DNA of 64,000 bases, taken from contig JASGLT010000003.1 of assembly GCA_030156945.1 (NCBI GenBank), forward strand, positions 88,775-152,774. Reading direction: 5' to 3'. The translations under genes were made by a program, and so were the position numbers. This DNA is from Thermococcaceae archaeon (GTDB lineage Archaea > Methanobacteriota_B > Thermococci > Thermococcales > Thermococcaceae). Under the pieces are notes generated by a model. The model was not told the origin of the DNA, made no database searches, and saw nothing but the letters and a program-made list of their open reading frames with translations. Of the stretch, positions 36,241-47,651 are shown in pieces (positions within the stretch are counted from its first letter, which is position 1; every line of letters begins with the position of its first letter).

Positions 36241-38010
36241 ATGAGGAAGCTACTCCTGGTTTTGCTCCTGATAGTTATCATCTCAAGCGGCTGTATAGGA
36301 AGTTCACCCAGCTCAAAAACATCAACGACTACCAGTGGGAGCATTACAAGTTCAACGGGTACTTCGATTTCCCCTCAAACCACCACGACAACGTCACCGG
36401 TTCCCTCGAACTCAACGGAAACTCCCGAAAACCCCGAGACCCCTATTCCGTCATGGGACTCTAACGTGACCGGAATGAAAGCGGCCCAGGGGATTTATGT
36501 TGAAGTTGATCCAAGGACTGTCCTTATTGAAGTGATAATCAGACTTGCAAACTCCAAAACTCTAAAAGACAACAGGCCAGAGGCGCTCGGGATTTCTCCC
36601 TCACGCTATCAGTACCTAAAGGACATTGACGAATACTTTGGGCCCTACCAGGATTCCAGAGCGGTAGAAATTGCAAAGAAATTGGCTGACAAGGGAATGG
36701 ACGTAGGAGACATGATTTACTTTGCCTTACAGCTTGATCCGCGGGATTTTTCAAAGGCTGGAAATTGGGAAATTCTGCTCTCTAAAAACCCAGCCCTAAG
36801 CGAAGAAGAGCTCGATGAGTTTGCTAGGGCAGTTAGGGATTTTGCGGTGGAAAGCAACTTTCAGAAGTTCTACAGGGCAAAGAAGGAGTTTTATGGAGAC
36901 GTGGTTCAAAAATTCATTGAGGAAAATCCTGAACTCGAAGAGATTAAAGACCTTGGCAGCTCATACTTCAGGACAAACGTGTCTTCTTGGCATCTGGTAC
37001 TCCTCCCGGCCACTTCAAGGGTGGTTTACGCCAAATCATTCCAAGGAGACGAAGGGATCGTTTTATATGGAGCACTCGGCCTTTCTGGCGAAAAAGAGGG
37101 AATTCCCGAGTTCCATACTGGCAGGGGGCCTCAAGTAGAGTGGATTCCGGCTTACATTCTGTGGATGTTTTCAAATCCACTTGTTGAACCCGTTGTGGAG
37201 CAGAACAGTGAGGCCATCGGCAAGTACCAGAGCCTTTACAGTCCCGTTGAAGAAATCATGAGGTTCTGGGGTATAACCAATTTCAGAGAGTTCCTGATAA
37301 CCACTCTGGACTACGTGTTTATGACACACTACGTTAGCTCAACCATGGGGCCTGAGCAAGGAGAGAAATTCCAGTGGCTTGTGAAGTCCGAGGGATTGTA
37401 CCTCCTCCCATCGCTAAGCGAAGTAACTTCCAAAGAATACATCCCCAACCCCAAGGAGTACCCCACATTCCCCAGCTTTTTCCCCAGACTGCTGAATGTC
37501 CTTGACACCATCTACGTGGAGACTAAGGGTGGAGAAAAAATCTCCAATGCAATACCCTCCCCAACTTTTTGGGACTTCATACAAAGCTCGAGAAAATCCG
37601 GGGCAAGGGTTATATACTCCCCCAGATACGTTCTTGAAGCAAAATCCCTATCCGGTGAACTGGAGCTGTACAGAGTTCCGTTCATAGTGAAGGATGACAC
37701 AAATGTGTCAACAGAAGACCTTAAAGGGGACGTGGCAATAATAACTGGTCCCAAAGAGTTTCTTTACAAGATCTTCGAGAAAAAACTGCCAGCATACTTC
37801 AACGGCACTGTATTGTACAGCAAAACGACGGGCAGACACTACGAGTCTGTGGCAATCTTTAGGGCAGTGATTCCCAACCCATTTGATGAGGGTCACTTCA
37901 TCTACATTGAGGTTATCTCCGAAGACCTGACACATCCGGCAAACTATCCAGTATATCCCCTCTTCCACTACATGATTTTCGAGAACACGGGATTGGTGGA
38001 AATCAGATAA
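36241..38010 (+). CDS. Large secreted lipoprotein, function unknown
   Basis: The 589-residue protein opens with a lipoprotein signal: basic MRKLL, hydrophobic stretch, and lipobox IISSGCIG with cysteine near residue 18. A Ser/Thr-rich linker (about residues 20-75) follows, then a mostly helical and globular region with no domain I recognise (for example [19 protein letters not shown] and [20 protein letters not shown]). It is anchored on the outer face of the membrane. ATG 36241 follows GGAGGTTGGAAA. Confidence 0.75.
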   Translation: MRKLLLVLLLIVIISSGCIGSSPSSKTSTTTSGSITSSTGTSISPQTTTTTSPVPSNSTETPENPETPIPSWDSNVTGMKAAQGIYVEVDPRTVLIEVIIRLANSKTLKDNRPEALGISPSRYQYLKDIDEYFGPYQDSRAVEIAKKLADKGMDVGDMIYFALQLDPRDFSKAGNWEILLSKNPALSEEELDEFARAVRDFAVESNFQKFYRAKKEFYGDVVQKFIEENPELEEIKDLGSSYFRTNVSSWHLVLLPATSRVVYAKSFQGDEGIVLYGALGLSGEKEGIPEFHTGRGPQVEWIPAYILWMFSNPLVEPVVEQNSEAIGKYQSLYSPVEEIMRFWGITNFREFLITTLDYVFMTHYVSSTMGPEQGEKFQWLVKSEGLYLLPSLSEVTSKEYIPNPKEYPTFPSFFPRLLNVLDTIYVETKGGEKISNAIPSPTFWDFIQSSRKSGARVIYSPRYVLEAKSLSGELELYRVPFIVKDDTNVSTEDLKGDVAIITGPKEFLYKIFEKKLPAYFNGTVLYSKTTGRHYESVAIFRAVIPNPFDEGHFIYIEVISEDLTHPANYPVYPLFHYMIFENTGLVEIR

Positions 38011-38050
38011 ACCCGCTTCCTTTTTAAACCCCTCTATTTTTCTCTTTTCG

Positions 38051-39325
38051 ATGCTCATCCATATAGGAATCGATGACACTGACTCACCCAACGGCATGTG
38101 CACCACCTACGTAGGTGCCCTCCTCTACCGCGAGCTCTCAAGGTTAGCAGAGCCCCTAGACCTTCCAAGGCTCATCCGCCTGAATCCGAACATCCCCTAC
38201 AAGACTCGCGGAAACGGGGCAGTTGCGATGACCTTTAGGGCAGACGAGGAAAGCGTTCCCGAAATCAAGGACACGGTCCTCTTCTATGTTTCCCAACTGG
38301 CAGAATTCGAGCACGAGAACACAAATCCTGGCGTGGTCTTCCTTGAGGGGGAAGTTCCTAACGAGCTGAAAGAGTTCTCACTCAAGGCCTTGAGAGAGCA
38401 CGTTACCATCGAGGAAGCCGAGGAAGTTGCGAGAGAAGTCGGGGCTGAATACTTCAAGTTCAAGCTCGGGAGGGGAGTTATCGGCTCGCTTGCAGCGATA
38501 GGATACCCTCTGGAAAGGTTCACCTACGAGCTTTTGGCCTACAGGGAGAGGGAGTACTGGGGCACGGAGCGGAGGGTCAATGGGGAGAGCGTATTTTTGG
38601 CAGATAGATGGGCCTATCCCTTCAGCTACGACAACGTTGACCCCTACAAGAGGAGCGTTCTAATCACGCCCCACGGAAAAGACCCCGTCCTCGTTGGAAT
38701 CCGCGGGGTTGATAAAGCTAAAGTGCTCCAGGTTTTTGAGCGCGTTGAGTTTGGGGAGCCGGTTGCTTTTTACCAGCTCTACAAGACCAACCAGAACACC
38801 GATGACCACCTTGTTCCGAAGAAGATAGGGAAACTCAAGCTCTACGACAGCGCGGTGGTTAGGGGCAGAGTGGCCGGCCCATACTGGGAGCGAGGAAGGC
38901 ACGTGTTCTTCGAGCTTGAGGACGAGACCGGAAAGATCAGAGTGGCAGCCTTCGAGCCGACCAAGAAGTTCCGGAACTGGGTGAGAAAGCTCCTCCCAGG
39001 GGATGAAATCATAGCGGCCGGAGGGATTAAGGAGCACGAGGGCGTTCTAACGCTCAACCTTGAGAAGTTCTATCCGGTCAAGCTCGTCCCGAAGGTGGAG
39101 TATCAGAAGCCGCGCTGTCCAAAGTGTGGCGGGACGATGAAGAGCAAGGGCGACTATTTAAAGTGCAAGCGCTGTGGCTATAGAATGCCGAAGGAGCTCA
39201 TACCCGCCGAGGTGCCGCGCGAGTTGGAGAAAAAAATCTACGAAGTGCCGCCCGATGCGAGGAAGCACCTCTCAAGGCCGCTTGTGCTGCCGGGCGGGGA
39301 GGATAGGATTCTGAACCTCCTCTGA
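38051..39325 (+). CDS. tiaS: tRNA(Ile2) 2-agmatinylcytidine synthetase
   Basis: The 424-residue protein starts [20 protein letters not shown], the conserved acidic TiaS N-terminus. A kinase-like region, an OB-fold ([20 protein letters not shown]) and a C-terminal zinc ribbon ([20 protein letters not shown]) follow. It attaches agmatine to C34 of tRNA-Ile(CAU) so that AUA is read. The start is ATG 38051. Confidence 0.95.
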   Translation: MLIHIGIDDTDSPNGMCTTYVGALLYRELSRLAEPLDLPRLIRLNPNIPYKTRGNGAVAMTFRADEESVPEIKDTVLFYVSQLAEFEHENTNPGVVFLEGEVPNELKEFSLKALREHVTIEEAEEVAREVGAEYFKFKLGRGVIGSLAAIGYPLERFTYELLAYREREYWGTERRVNGESVFLADRWAYPFSYDNVDPYKRSVLITPHGKDPVLVGIRGVDKAKVLQVFERVEFGEPVAFYQLYKTNQNTDDHLVPKKIGKLKLYDSAVVRGRVAGPYWERGRHVFFELEDETGKIRVAAFEPTKKFRNWVRKLLPGDEIIAAGGIKEHEGVLTLNLEKFYPVKLVPKVEYQKPRCPKCGGTMKSKGDYLKCKRCGYRMPKELIPAEVPRELEKKIYEVPPDARKHLSRPLVLPGGEDRILNLL

Positions 39326-39400
39326 ATCCTTGTTTCTTCTACCTTAATTTGGTGTTAGCTTGCCTTAAATGATAGCTTATGTTTCCCTGTCAGATGATCG

Positions 39401-39430
39401 AAACGCATTTATATCTAAACGCGATTATAT
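39401..39430 (+). repeat. Direct repeat in the promoter of the DUF234 ATPase
   Basis: AAACGCATTTATAT (39401-39414) and AAACGCGATTATAT (39417-39430) are near-identical, 16 bases apart, and end 14 bases before ATG 39445. Each copy contains a TATA-like core. It may be a tandem operator or a duplicated promoter element. Confidence 0.5.
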
Positions 39431-39444
39431 ATAATGGTGATTAG

Positions 39445-40770
39445 ATGAAGTTCATCGACCGCGAGAGGGAGATGGAAATCCTCGGGGGGGAGTGGAAAAA
39501 CAGGCCCTCCTTCGTCGTCCTCTACGGCAGGAGGAGGGTGGGAAAGACCCGCCTCCTGAGGGAGTTCTCAAAGGGCAAGAGAACCTTCTTCTTCACCTTT
39601 CCAGAGGCGGTCGAGGAAGTCCAGATGCGGGAGTTTAGGGAGGCTATGTCGGATTTTCTCGGTGATGACTTTGTCAGAAAGCTGAAAACGGACGCCTGGC
39701 TTGACCTCTTGAGGTACCTGGCAGAGAAAGTGGACGACTGTCTAATTGTCCTCGACGAGTTCACCTACGCCATAAAGTCGGAGAGGAAGATACTGAGTGA
39801 CCTCCAGAGGGTCTGGGACAACATCCTAAGCGAGAAAAACGTCATGCTCGTGCTCTCCGGCTCCCTCCTCGGCATGATGTGGGACGACGTGCTGAGCCAC
39901 GCTTCACCTCTCTACGGCAGGAGGACGAAGAGCATGAACCTCAGGCCCTTCAACTATCCGAACGCCCTGAAGTTCTTCTCCGATCCGGAGTTCGGGATAA
40001 GGGCCTACATGCTCGTCGGCGGGGTTCCATCGTACCTGAGGCTCGCGAGCAGGTACAGCAACATCGAGGAGTTCTTAAGGGAGGAGTTCCTGAGCGACTA
40101 CGGATTCTTCTACGACGAGCCCTACGTCCTCCTCGGCGGGGAGCTCAGGGAGCTGAAGACGTACTTCTCAATACTGAGGGCGATAGCCGAGGGCAACAGG
40201 AGGCTTGAGAGAATAGCGAACTTCGTCGGCCTGCCCGCGAGGAGCGTTTATCCCTACGTTGAGACGCTGATGAGGCTTGGCTTCGTCGAGAGGGAAAGCC
40301 CGATCCTTGGGAGCAGGAAAGTGAGCCTTTACCGCATCAAAGACCCGATGCTCCTCACGTGGTTCACCCTAACCTACCCGCAGATAGCCGAGATAAGCTC
40401 GGGGACTGCGAGGCTCGATGATCTGTACAAGGTCTATTCCACCCGCTTCGAGGAGCTGGCGAGGGAGTTCCTAACGCTCTCCCGCCCGATAGAGTTTGAG
40501 AGCCTCGGCAGGTGGTGGTATAAGGGGGATGAGATAGACATCGTTGCCCTTGGGGACGAGACAACGCTGATCGAAGTCAAGTGGAAGGATTTGAGCAGGA
40601 AAGACGCCCTACGGGTTCTCCGGGAGCTTGAGGTGAAGGCCGAAAAAATTCGCTCCGCTGGTAAGACCCGGTTAGGCCTCATAGCCAAAAGCGTGAAAGG
40701 AAAAGATGAGCTTAGAGAGGAAGGTTACCTGGCGTGGGATCTGGAGGACATCCTTGGGGCGGCCCGTTAG
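39445..40770 (+). CDS. Archaeal AAA ATPase with DUF234 C-terminal domain
   Basis: The 441-residue protein has Walker A VLYGRRRVGKTRLL (residues 25-38), Walker B CLIVLDEFTYAI and sensor VLSGSLLGMM. The winged-helix part is ERIANFVGLPARSVYPYVETLMRLGFVERE. The C-terminal DUF234 segment contains WYKGDEIDIVALGDETTLIEVKW, a PD-(D/E)xK-like nuclease pattern. This archaeal family has no proven role; the intact D...E-V-K pattern hints at DNA cleavage. ATG 39445 follows GGTGATTAG. Confidence 0.85.
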   Translation: MKFIDREREMEILGGEWKNRPSFVVLYGRRRVGKTRLLREFSKGKRTFFFTFPEAVEEVQMREFREAMSDFLGDDFVRKLKTDAWLDLLRYLAEKVDDCLIVLDEFTYAIKSERKILSDLQRVWDNILSEKNVMLVLSGSLLGMMWDDVLSHASPLYGRRTKSMNLRPFNYPNALKFFSDPEFGIRAYMLVGGVPSYLRLASRYSNIEEFLREEFLSDYGFFYDEPYVLLGGELRELKTYFSILRAIAEGNRRLERIANFVGLPARSVYPYVETLMRLGFVERESPILGSRKVSLYRIKDPMLLTWFTLTYPQIAEISSGTARLDDLYKVYSTRFEELAREFLTLSRPIEFESLGRWWYKGDEIDIVALGDETTLIEVKWKDLSRKDALRVLRELEVKAEKIRSAGKTRLGLIAKSVKGKDELREEGYLAWDLEDILGAAR

Positions 40771-40784
40771 AGGACAAAAATAAA

Positions 40785-41804
<1,020 letters not shown>

Positions 41805-41831
41805 TTAGGGAGGGAGCGTTTAAAGCTTTCG

Positions 41832-42884
41832 TCAGCACCTCCCGTTAACGACTTCGCCGATAAGCCTTGCGGCCACTGGGACGGGGAATACCTTCCTGGG
41901 AGCTTTCCTGAGGAGCCACTCTTCGATCTCTTTAGCCCGTTCCCTGCCCTCTTTTATAGCAGTCCCGATATTCCTTGGAGCTATAACGTCACCGGCAAAG
42001 AAGATTCCGGCCTCTTTGAGTATCTCCTCGTTGGCGCAGACCACTTCCCTTATAGGGCTAGTGGGGAGCTGGCCTACAGCGTAGACTACTAAATCACCCT
42101 CGAGCAAAAACCTCTCTTCCGTAGGGATTACACTCCCACCCACTATTTTTGTTTTTGCGAACTCGACTCCCTGAACCCTTTCGTCTCCAATTATCCTTAC
42201 GGGAGTAGCGAACTCTATGAACCTGACTCCCTCAGAAACAAGTTTTCTAATCTCGGCTTTGGCGTAACTGTGTTCAAGCCCCCTCCTGTAGACCATCGTC
42301 ACGTCCGCTGCACCGAGCAACCTTGATTCAAGGGTAACGTCAACGGCCGTGTAGCCTGCACCGATTATCAAGACCTCTTTGCCTTTGAAATCTGGGATCC
42401 CCTCCCAGGAGTAGTAGCCTATCCTCGCCATCTTTATATGGTGGAGCAGGCTTAGGGCGTCGTAAACGCCTGGAAGCTCGACCCCAGGAACTTTTAGCCT
42501 TCTCGGTCTCCAGGCGCCTGTGGCTATCAAAATTGCATCAAACTCGCTCATTAGTCTCTCCAAAGAAAGGAAGTGCTCAGCCCATTCATCGCCCAGCTCC
42601 CTGGGGGAGTCATATACTACTTTCGTACGGAAGTGGAAGTTCACACCGAGCCTCTCAAGCTCTTTGACGCCTTCCCTCACAGACTTTATTGGTATTCTCG
42701 CCTCTGGAATGGCAAAAGCCATCATACCGCCGCCCTCTGGCATCTTCTCGTAGACGTGGACCTCATAACCCCTGCAGGCCAGATAACCAGCCGCCGCTAG
42801 TCCCGCTGGTCCCGATCCAACGATAGCAATCCTAAACGGCCGAGGGACTTCCCTCTCCCTGCACATGTAGAACCTCACTGCCAT
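41832..42884 (-). CDS. GltD-like FAD/NAD(P)-dependent oxidoreductase
   Basis: The 350-residue flavoprotein has an N-terminal FAD site IAIVGSGPAGLAAAGYLACRG, the GGGMMAFAIPEARIP signature of glutamate-synthase small-subunit-like proteins, a second dinucleotide site VLIIGAGYTAVDV and the C-terminal GIFFAGDVIAPRNIG. It lacks the N-terminal [4Fe-4S] domain of bacterial GltD, and no large subunit is nearby, so it is an electron-transfer reductase of unknown partner. The start at ATG 42884 (behind GGGGTG) is tentative; a GTG 6 bases later is possible. Confidence 0.78.
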   Translation of the reverse strand: MAVRFYMCREREVPRPFRIAIVGSGPAGLAAAGYLACRGYEVHVYEKMPEGGGMMAFAIPEARIPIKSVREGVKELERLGVNFHFRTKVVYDSPRELGDEWAEHFLSLERLMSEFDAILIATGAWRPRRLKVPGVELPGVYDALSLLHHIKMARIGYYSWEGIPDFKGKEVLIIGAGYTAVDVTLESRLLGAADVTMVYRRGLEHSYAKAEIRKLVSEGVRFIEFATPVRIIGDERVQGVEFAKTKIVGGSVIPTEERFLLEGDLVVYAVGQLPTSPIREVVCANEEILKEAGIFFAGDVIAPRNIGTAIKEGRERAKEIEEWLLRKAPRKVFPVPVAARLIGEVVNGRC

Positions 42885-43048
42885 CACCCCATATTTTTCT
42901 ACAAAACCCACCCCAAACCAAAAGTTTTACACCTTAAGTTATTTTTGCAGGAAATATTGTAAAAATGACATAAAGTTCCCGAAGTTGGATGCCAGATGCC
43001 GTCAAAAATACGGACAAGGTTATTAACCTCAGAGTCTTATTGAATACC

Positions 43049-43855
43049 ATGACCCTCGATATCAATCTCAATGGGCTCAGGGTCGTTGTGACGGCCTCCT
43101 CAAGGGGAATAGGGTTCAACGTTGCAAGAGAGCTGCTCAGGAGAAATGCGCGTGTAGTAATAAGCTCCAAAAACATCCGAAACCTGCAAAGGGCAAAGGA
43201 GGAGCTCAAAGGAGCCGGCGAAGTTCACGCAGTTAGGGCAAATCTATACGATCACAAGGAGCTTGAAAATCTTATAAGCGTGTCCTGGGAGCTTCTTGGA
43301 GGAATTGATGCCCTTGTATGGAACGCAGGGAACATCTCGTGCGAACCTTGTCTTCTACACGAAGCGAGTTACCAGGACTGGCTTGATGCTGCAAAGCTCC
43401 ACACCATTGCCCCGGGCTATTTAACAACTTTACTCGTCCGAAAGTGGCTGGAAAAGAGGACGAAAGGAACCCTCATATACCTCAACTCAGTATCGGTAAA
43501 AGAGCCAATGCCCCCGCTGGTTCTGGCAGACGTTTCCCGGGCCGGCTTGATCCAGCTCGCCAAGAGCGTTTCAAGGACCTACGGCAGTCAGGGCATTAGG
43601 GCCTATTCAGTGCTCCTGGGAAGCTTCGACACTCCTGGGGCCAGGGAGAACCTTAGAAGACTGGCCGAGGAAAGGGGAGAGCCTTTCGAGGAGACCTGGG
43701 AACGCGAGGTCCTCTCAAGGACTCCGCTCCACAGAACAGGAAAATGGGAGGAAATCGGCTCTCTGGTCGCTTTCCTCCTCACAGAAGAGGCCGAATACAT
43801 GCTCGGTTCCACAGTTGTCATTGATGGCGCAATGAGCCGAGGGATAGTCATATAA
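43049..43855 (+). CDS. SDR-family protein with altered catalytic motif
   Basis: The 268-residue protein has the cofactor loop VTASSRGIGFNVAREL and WNAGN in place of NNAG. At the catalytic position, where YxxxK is expected, the sequence reads LADVSRAGL, so both Tyr and Lys are replaced, although the preceding serine is kept (LIYLNSVSV). A subgroup of BKR-like SDRs shares this change. A TATA-like GGTTATTAACC is centred about 26 bases before ATG 43049, so the gene is probably leaderless; the in-frame extension to 42989 is rejected. Confidence 0.78.
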   Translation: MTLDINLNGLRVVVTASSRGIGFNVARELLRRNARVVISSKNIRNLQRAKEELKGAGEVHAVRANLYDHKELENLISVSWELLGGIDALVWNAGNISCEPCLLHEASYQDWLDAAKLHTIAPGYLTTLLVRKWLEKRTKGTLIYLNSVSVKEPMPPLVLADVSRAGLIQLAKSVSRTYGSQGIRAYSVLLGSFDTPGARENLRRLAEERGEPFEETWEREVLSRTPLHRTGKWEEIGSLVAFLLTEEAEYMLGSTVVIDGAMSRGIVI

Positions 43856-44039
43856 TTCCAAAAATCGCCCCACTAAAAAAGGTTTTGAAGGTTCAAAAAT
43901 ACCAATTGGAGCACCAAAATTGTTAAAAAGATAACAGGAAGTTAATCCGGCCTTCATAAATATTAAGAAACTTCAAGAAACGTTCGTTTCAGCGGAGCCC
44001 TAATAATACAAAAACGGCAATTCTTCAATGGTGGGAGCC

Positions 44040-44840
44040 ATGAAGGGGAAATGGTTTGCCGCAATAGTTTTGATTATAGATCTTGTAGCCATTGCAGTAG
44101 CGGCGGGCATCTACATTTCAGAGGATTCCAGTCCAGAAAAAGGGCTTAACGAGATCCAGGTGCCTGCATTAAAGCTCTATACAAGCCCTACTGGACCAGT
44201 AAAACTTCTCAACGGCAGTATAGTCGGAAACATTTATGTTAGAAACGGCGCCATAACATCGTTCCACACGAACGGGTCAGGATACTTAAACCTCAGCGGG
44301 ACAATACCCCTATTGAGTAATCTCACAGAGGGGTCTATCTCCCTACTTTTCCGCTACGAGGAAACCGACCAGAACGTCCTTCCAATCCTCTACTTTGGCG
44401 ACAGAGAAGGAAAGAGCCTCTTCATAATTGAGATAGGGCACAACGGTGAGAACAACAGGAGGCTCTACATCACGTGGATCCCAGAAGGGAATAAGCCGAC
44501 CCTCTGCTTCGACAGCGGCTTCAACCTCAAGCCCGGAAAGTGGTACCACCTCGTCGTGGTCGTGAGCGAGAACGGAAACACCGCCTACCTGAACGGAAGG
44601 GAAATGACCTGGAGGCACTACAACTTCGGGAACGAGAGTATGAGGCTCTTCTTTGCCGACATTCCTGAGAAGGAGCTCTTCACCCTCGGCTACGGAAAGA
44701 CGGCGGACTCGGTAACGCCGGAGTTCCTCTACTTCCACGGGGACATAGCGGACCTTAGAATCTACCCCTGGCCGCTCAGCGCGGAAGAAGCCTTAAGCAT
44801 ACTAAAAGAGCTTCGGGAGACACGCTTAAACTCGAACTAG
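44040..44840 (+). CDS. Membrane-anchored LamG/concanavalin-type protein
   Basis: The 266-residue protein has an N-terminal membrane anchor (WFAAIVLIIDLVAIAVAAGIYI) and an outer beta-sandwich. Motifs LRFRYEE-like, KPGKWYHLVVVVSENGNTAYLNGREM and HGDIADLRIYPWPLSAEEAL are classical LamG/Laminin_G_3 features, used for carbohydrate or protein recognition at the cell surface. ATG 44040 follows GGTGGGAGCC. Confidence 0.78.
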   Translation: MKGKWFAAIVLIIDLVAIAVAAGIYISEDSSPEKGLNEIQVPALKLYTSPTGPVKLLNGSIVGNIYVRNGAITSFHTNGSGYLNLSGTIPLLSNLTEGSISLLFRYEETDQNVLPILYFGDREGKSLFIIEIGHNGENNRRLYITWIPEGNKPTLCFDSGFNLKPGKWYHLVVVVSENGNTAYLNGREMTWRHYNFGNESMRLFFADIPEKELFTLGYGKTADSVTPEFLYFHGDIADLRIYPWPLSAEEALSILKELRETRLNSN

Positions 44841-44956
44841 CTCATATTGAGCATATAAGGCCTTTTTGCCGAGATTCACTACTTTTACCAATTTTTTAGC
44901 TTTATGTCGTAGGGGGTTCAGGAAGTGTTTTATTCCCTTAATCCATAACCTATAAC

Positions 44957-45872
44957 ATGAACTTCACAAGAAGGCTCCTCGCAACACTCTTGCTCGGCTA
45001 CATCCTCTACTTCTACTCCGAGCTCGCCTTCTGGGGAAGGTGGAGAACGAAGGACACGGTTATCGGGGCCATTATGACGTGGCTAATCTACTCGGTTTTA
45101 GCTTTCTTCGTCCTCCTGATGGCGGAACGCTTCAAGGCTGATTCCCCCTACTCCGTCTTCCTGGTGGGGGCGGTCTTCGGCTGGCTCGTTGAGGGGGTAA
45201 TCGTCCAGGAAGCCTACGTGGCCTTCCCCTTCCAGCTTGTGTGGACGCCCTTGGCATGGCACGCCCTTATTTCCGTGCTCATTGGGACTTACCTCGCGAG
45301 AAGGGCCATTGGGGAGTGGGGCATCTCCAGGGCGGCGGCCTTTTTTGCCGGTCTCGGCGTCTTCTTGGGCCTGTGGGCGACCTACTGGAAGATTGAGGAC
45401 GGCTACGCGGTGAGCGTTGAGCACTTCGCCGCCTACACCTTCATCCCGACGGTCTTCCTCGTGGTTGCGTACTTTTTTCTTGACTTAACTTCCCCCAAAG
45501 AGTTTATCCCGACCAGGTGGGAGGTTGGGGCGTTCGGCGCTGTGGTGACGTTCTTTGCCCTCTTCACGTTTATGGCGGTGCCCTTTTCGCCCCTCGTGCT
45601 TCTCCCACTGCTCGTCCTAACACTGTACGCACTCAAAGGGCTGAAGAGGGAGAAAAAGCTTCCTCAATGGTTCGAGGGCTCCCGCCCGCAGGTACGTCCT
45701 CCCCCTCATTATGCCGCTCTTCGCCGTTCCCACCTACGCCGTGCTGAGGGATGTCTGGTTTGAGGTGAATGCTCTGGTGGGCACCATCACGTCGGGAGCG
45801 GGGCTGTTCCTGTACGTTAAGGGCATCTACCTCGGGCTGAAGGCCCGGCGTTCTGGAAAAATTTTGGGATAG
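44957..45872 (+). pseudogene. Multi-pass membrane protein with a late one-base frameshift
   Basis: The N-terminal ~240 residues (MNFTRRLLATLLLGYILYFY...) contain about seven hydrophobic segments. The frame runs into an atypical Arg/Pro-rich tail after 45680. Shifting the frame by one base at the CCC of 45683-45690 restores a further hydrophobic stretch, ARRYVLPLIMPLFAVPTYAVL ... FLYVKGIYLGLKARRSG, ending at TAG 45870-45872. The sum is about 304 residues. Function unknown. The frameshift is in a short C-run, so a sequencing error is possible; the shifted protein may also be expressed with an altered tail. Confidence 0.65.
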
Positions 45873-45942
45873 CGCACTAAGCCCACACGTCGCAGCACTA
45901 ACCTGGCCTTAAATCGCCACTTATTTTAGGGAAACGGAGGTA

Positions 45943-46081
45943 TACCTCGCGAGGGCAACTTATGGGAAGATGGTGCAGAAGCTACTCCTACGGGATACTG
46001 CTCAGTCCGGCCCTTGGAGCCCTGCTGATGAGCATGAGCACGGTGATAGTGGCTATCAACGCGAAGTTCCTGAAGGTTTGA
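45943..46081 (+). pseudogene. Remnant of a CopB-type heavy-metal P-type ATPase C-terminus
   Basis: The frame from 45943 reads YLARATYGKMVQK; after a one-base shift near 45980 it reads SYSYGILLSPALGALLMSMSTV, followed by IVAINAKFLKV, stop. In heavy-metal P1B ATPases these two stretches flank a transmembrane segment that is missing here. So this is a doubly damaged tail of a pump whose main body is gone. A complete copA lies at 54909 but has a different C-terminus ([15 protein letters not shown]), so the remnant is a different paralogue. Confidence 0.7.
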
Positions 46082-46098
46082 GCCCCCATTCTTTCATT

Positions 46099-46915
46099 TT
46101 ATCCATTTTTTCTGTGGAGCATAGAGTAGAGTTCCTCTAATGTGGGTTCGTTTCGTTTTATCTCCTCAACGGTTATACTCTCGCTCACGAGGAGCGTGTT
46201 GATTTCCGACGGCTCGGCATTTTCCAGCGGGATGTACCCTTTCATGATTTGGGTAGTATCCGTTATCCTCAAGCACTTCGGCAACCATCTTGATGTTCTC
46301 CACCTTCAGGGAGATTGAAGCTCCTGTAGGAAAACCGCGCTTGAACTCCTTCAAACTTCCTGAGAACAGCACTCTGCCCTCTTTGATAACTGTAATCTTC
46401 TCGCATAGCTCGTCAACGTCGCTCAAAATGTGTGTGGAGAACAAGACTGCGGTGTTTCTCTCTTTCACATATCTCTCTAAAAACCGCTTGAATTTGAGCC
46501 TCCACTCGGGATCGAGTTCTCTTGTGGGCTCGTCGAGGATTAAAACCTCAGGGCTCCCAAGAAAAGCCCTCGCCATTGCGACCCTCCTCTGGATTCCACT
46601 TGAGAGAGCCGAGACCTTTTTTCTGGCGCACTCCAAAAGCTCGAAGAACTCCAACAGTTCTCTAAGCTCTTTCTCATCGTAAACCCCCTTCAGCGAAGCA
46701 TAGCGCTTGAGGTTGTCCCACACTGAAAGGCTCGGATAGAGAAGGTCGTACTCCGGAAGGTAGCGGAGGCCGAGGATCGGGCGGAAGGCGGTGGTCTTGC
46801 CTGCCCCGTTGTGGCCGAGATAGGCGTGGACTTCACCGGGCTTCACAGTCAGGCTTATCCCTCGAAGAACTTCTTTTCTATTTATACTTTTCCTCACGTT
46901 TTCAAGCTCTACCAT
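46099..46915 (-). pseudogene. Decayed ABC transporter ATP-binding protein
   Basis: From ATG 46915 the translation shows Walker A GHNGAGKTTAF, signature LSSGIQRRVAMARAF, Walker B EVLILDEPT and the H-loop STHIL. Between ILGL and RYLPEYDLLYP about 25 residues containing the usual post-Walker A/Q-loop lead are missing, an apparently in-frame deletion. Near 46255 a one-base shift moves the reading from VAEVLEDNGYYPNH to the frame TQIMKGYIPLENAEPSEINT, which ends at 46099. Two independent lesions make it a real pseudogene. It belongs with the permease at 46941. Confidence 0.75.
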
Positions 46916-46940
46916 AAAACCACCTTACGGCTCTTACCAC

Positions 46941-47618
46941 TTATACTATCATTATAGCTTCCGGGAGTCTTTCTCCATAGTACGTGATTACTGCAAAGTA
47001 AGCTGCCAGCACAACCAACAGAGTGGGAAAAGCAACAAGTAGTGTGCTTGAGAAGTAAATGCCGACTCCAAAGTATCTTGCAAGGTACAGGGAGAGGAGG
47101 TAGGCTATCATGAACACAGCAACTTTCAAGAAATCAAGGTGTTTCTGCTCCACAAGGGCACACAGCAGTGTGAACAGCAGACTGAAGGCAAAGAGGAGTG
47201 GGATGCAGGATAGCATAGTCAGGAGTAGTAAAAATGGAGTGGTTTTCGCCCCAACGAATGTTCTGAGTATACTTCCAATTGCAAGACCTCCTCCGATGAG
47301 GAGGGATCCGTATATGGAAGCAGCCCCCGCCTTTAGGAGAAGGATTCCCTGAGGAGACAGGGGACTGAGAGTTGTATCTCCAGTTGCTCCTGTCGTTTTG
47401 GCCCATGATACGGGGGGTTACGATGATACTGACCATGATGGAGAACGCCACTGCCAGCATCCCAAGGGTTAGTCCATTCTCAAGACTCGGACTGAGAATG
47501 GAAATTGCCATATGATTATGACTACGTTCGCTAAGGCGTTCACTCCAAGAATGCCAAGCTCTTTCGCAGTGTATTTAACTTCCTCCATTAACCGAGATTT
47601 GATCATCTTGTGAGGCAT
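46941..47618 (-). pseudogene. Decayed ABC transporter permease
   Basis: Three frames together give one membrane protein. Frame one, from ATG 47618, reads MPHKMIKSRLMEEVKYTAKE to ANVVIII. After a shift near 47505 comes AISILSPSLENGLTLGMLAV to PRIMGQND. After a shift near 47395 comes TGATGDTTLSPLSPQGILLL and then a hydrophobic tail to EAIMIV, stop at 46941. It has a ribosome binding site GGAGGTTTGAGA. The order matches an ABC-2 exporter operon with the decayed ATPase downstream. Confidence 0.72.
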
Positions 47619-47651
47619 TTCTCAAACCTCCAGAGCATGCAGTATGAAATT

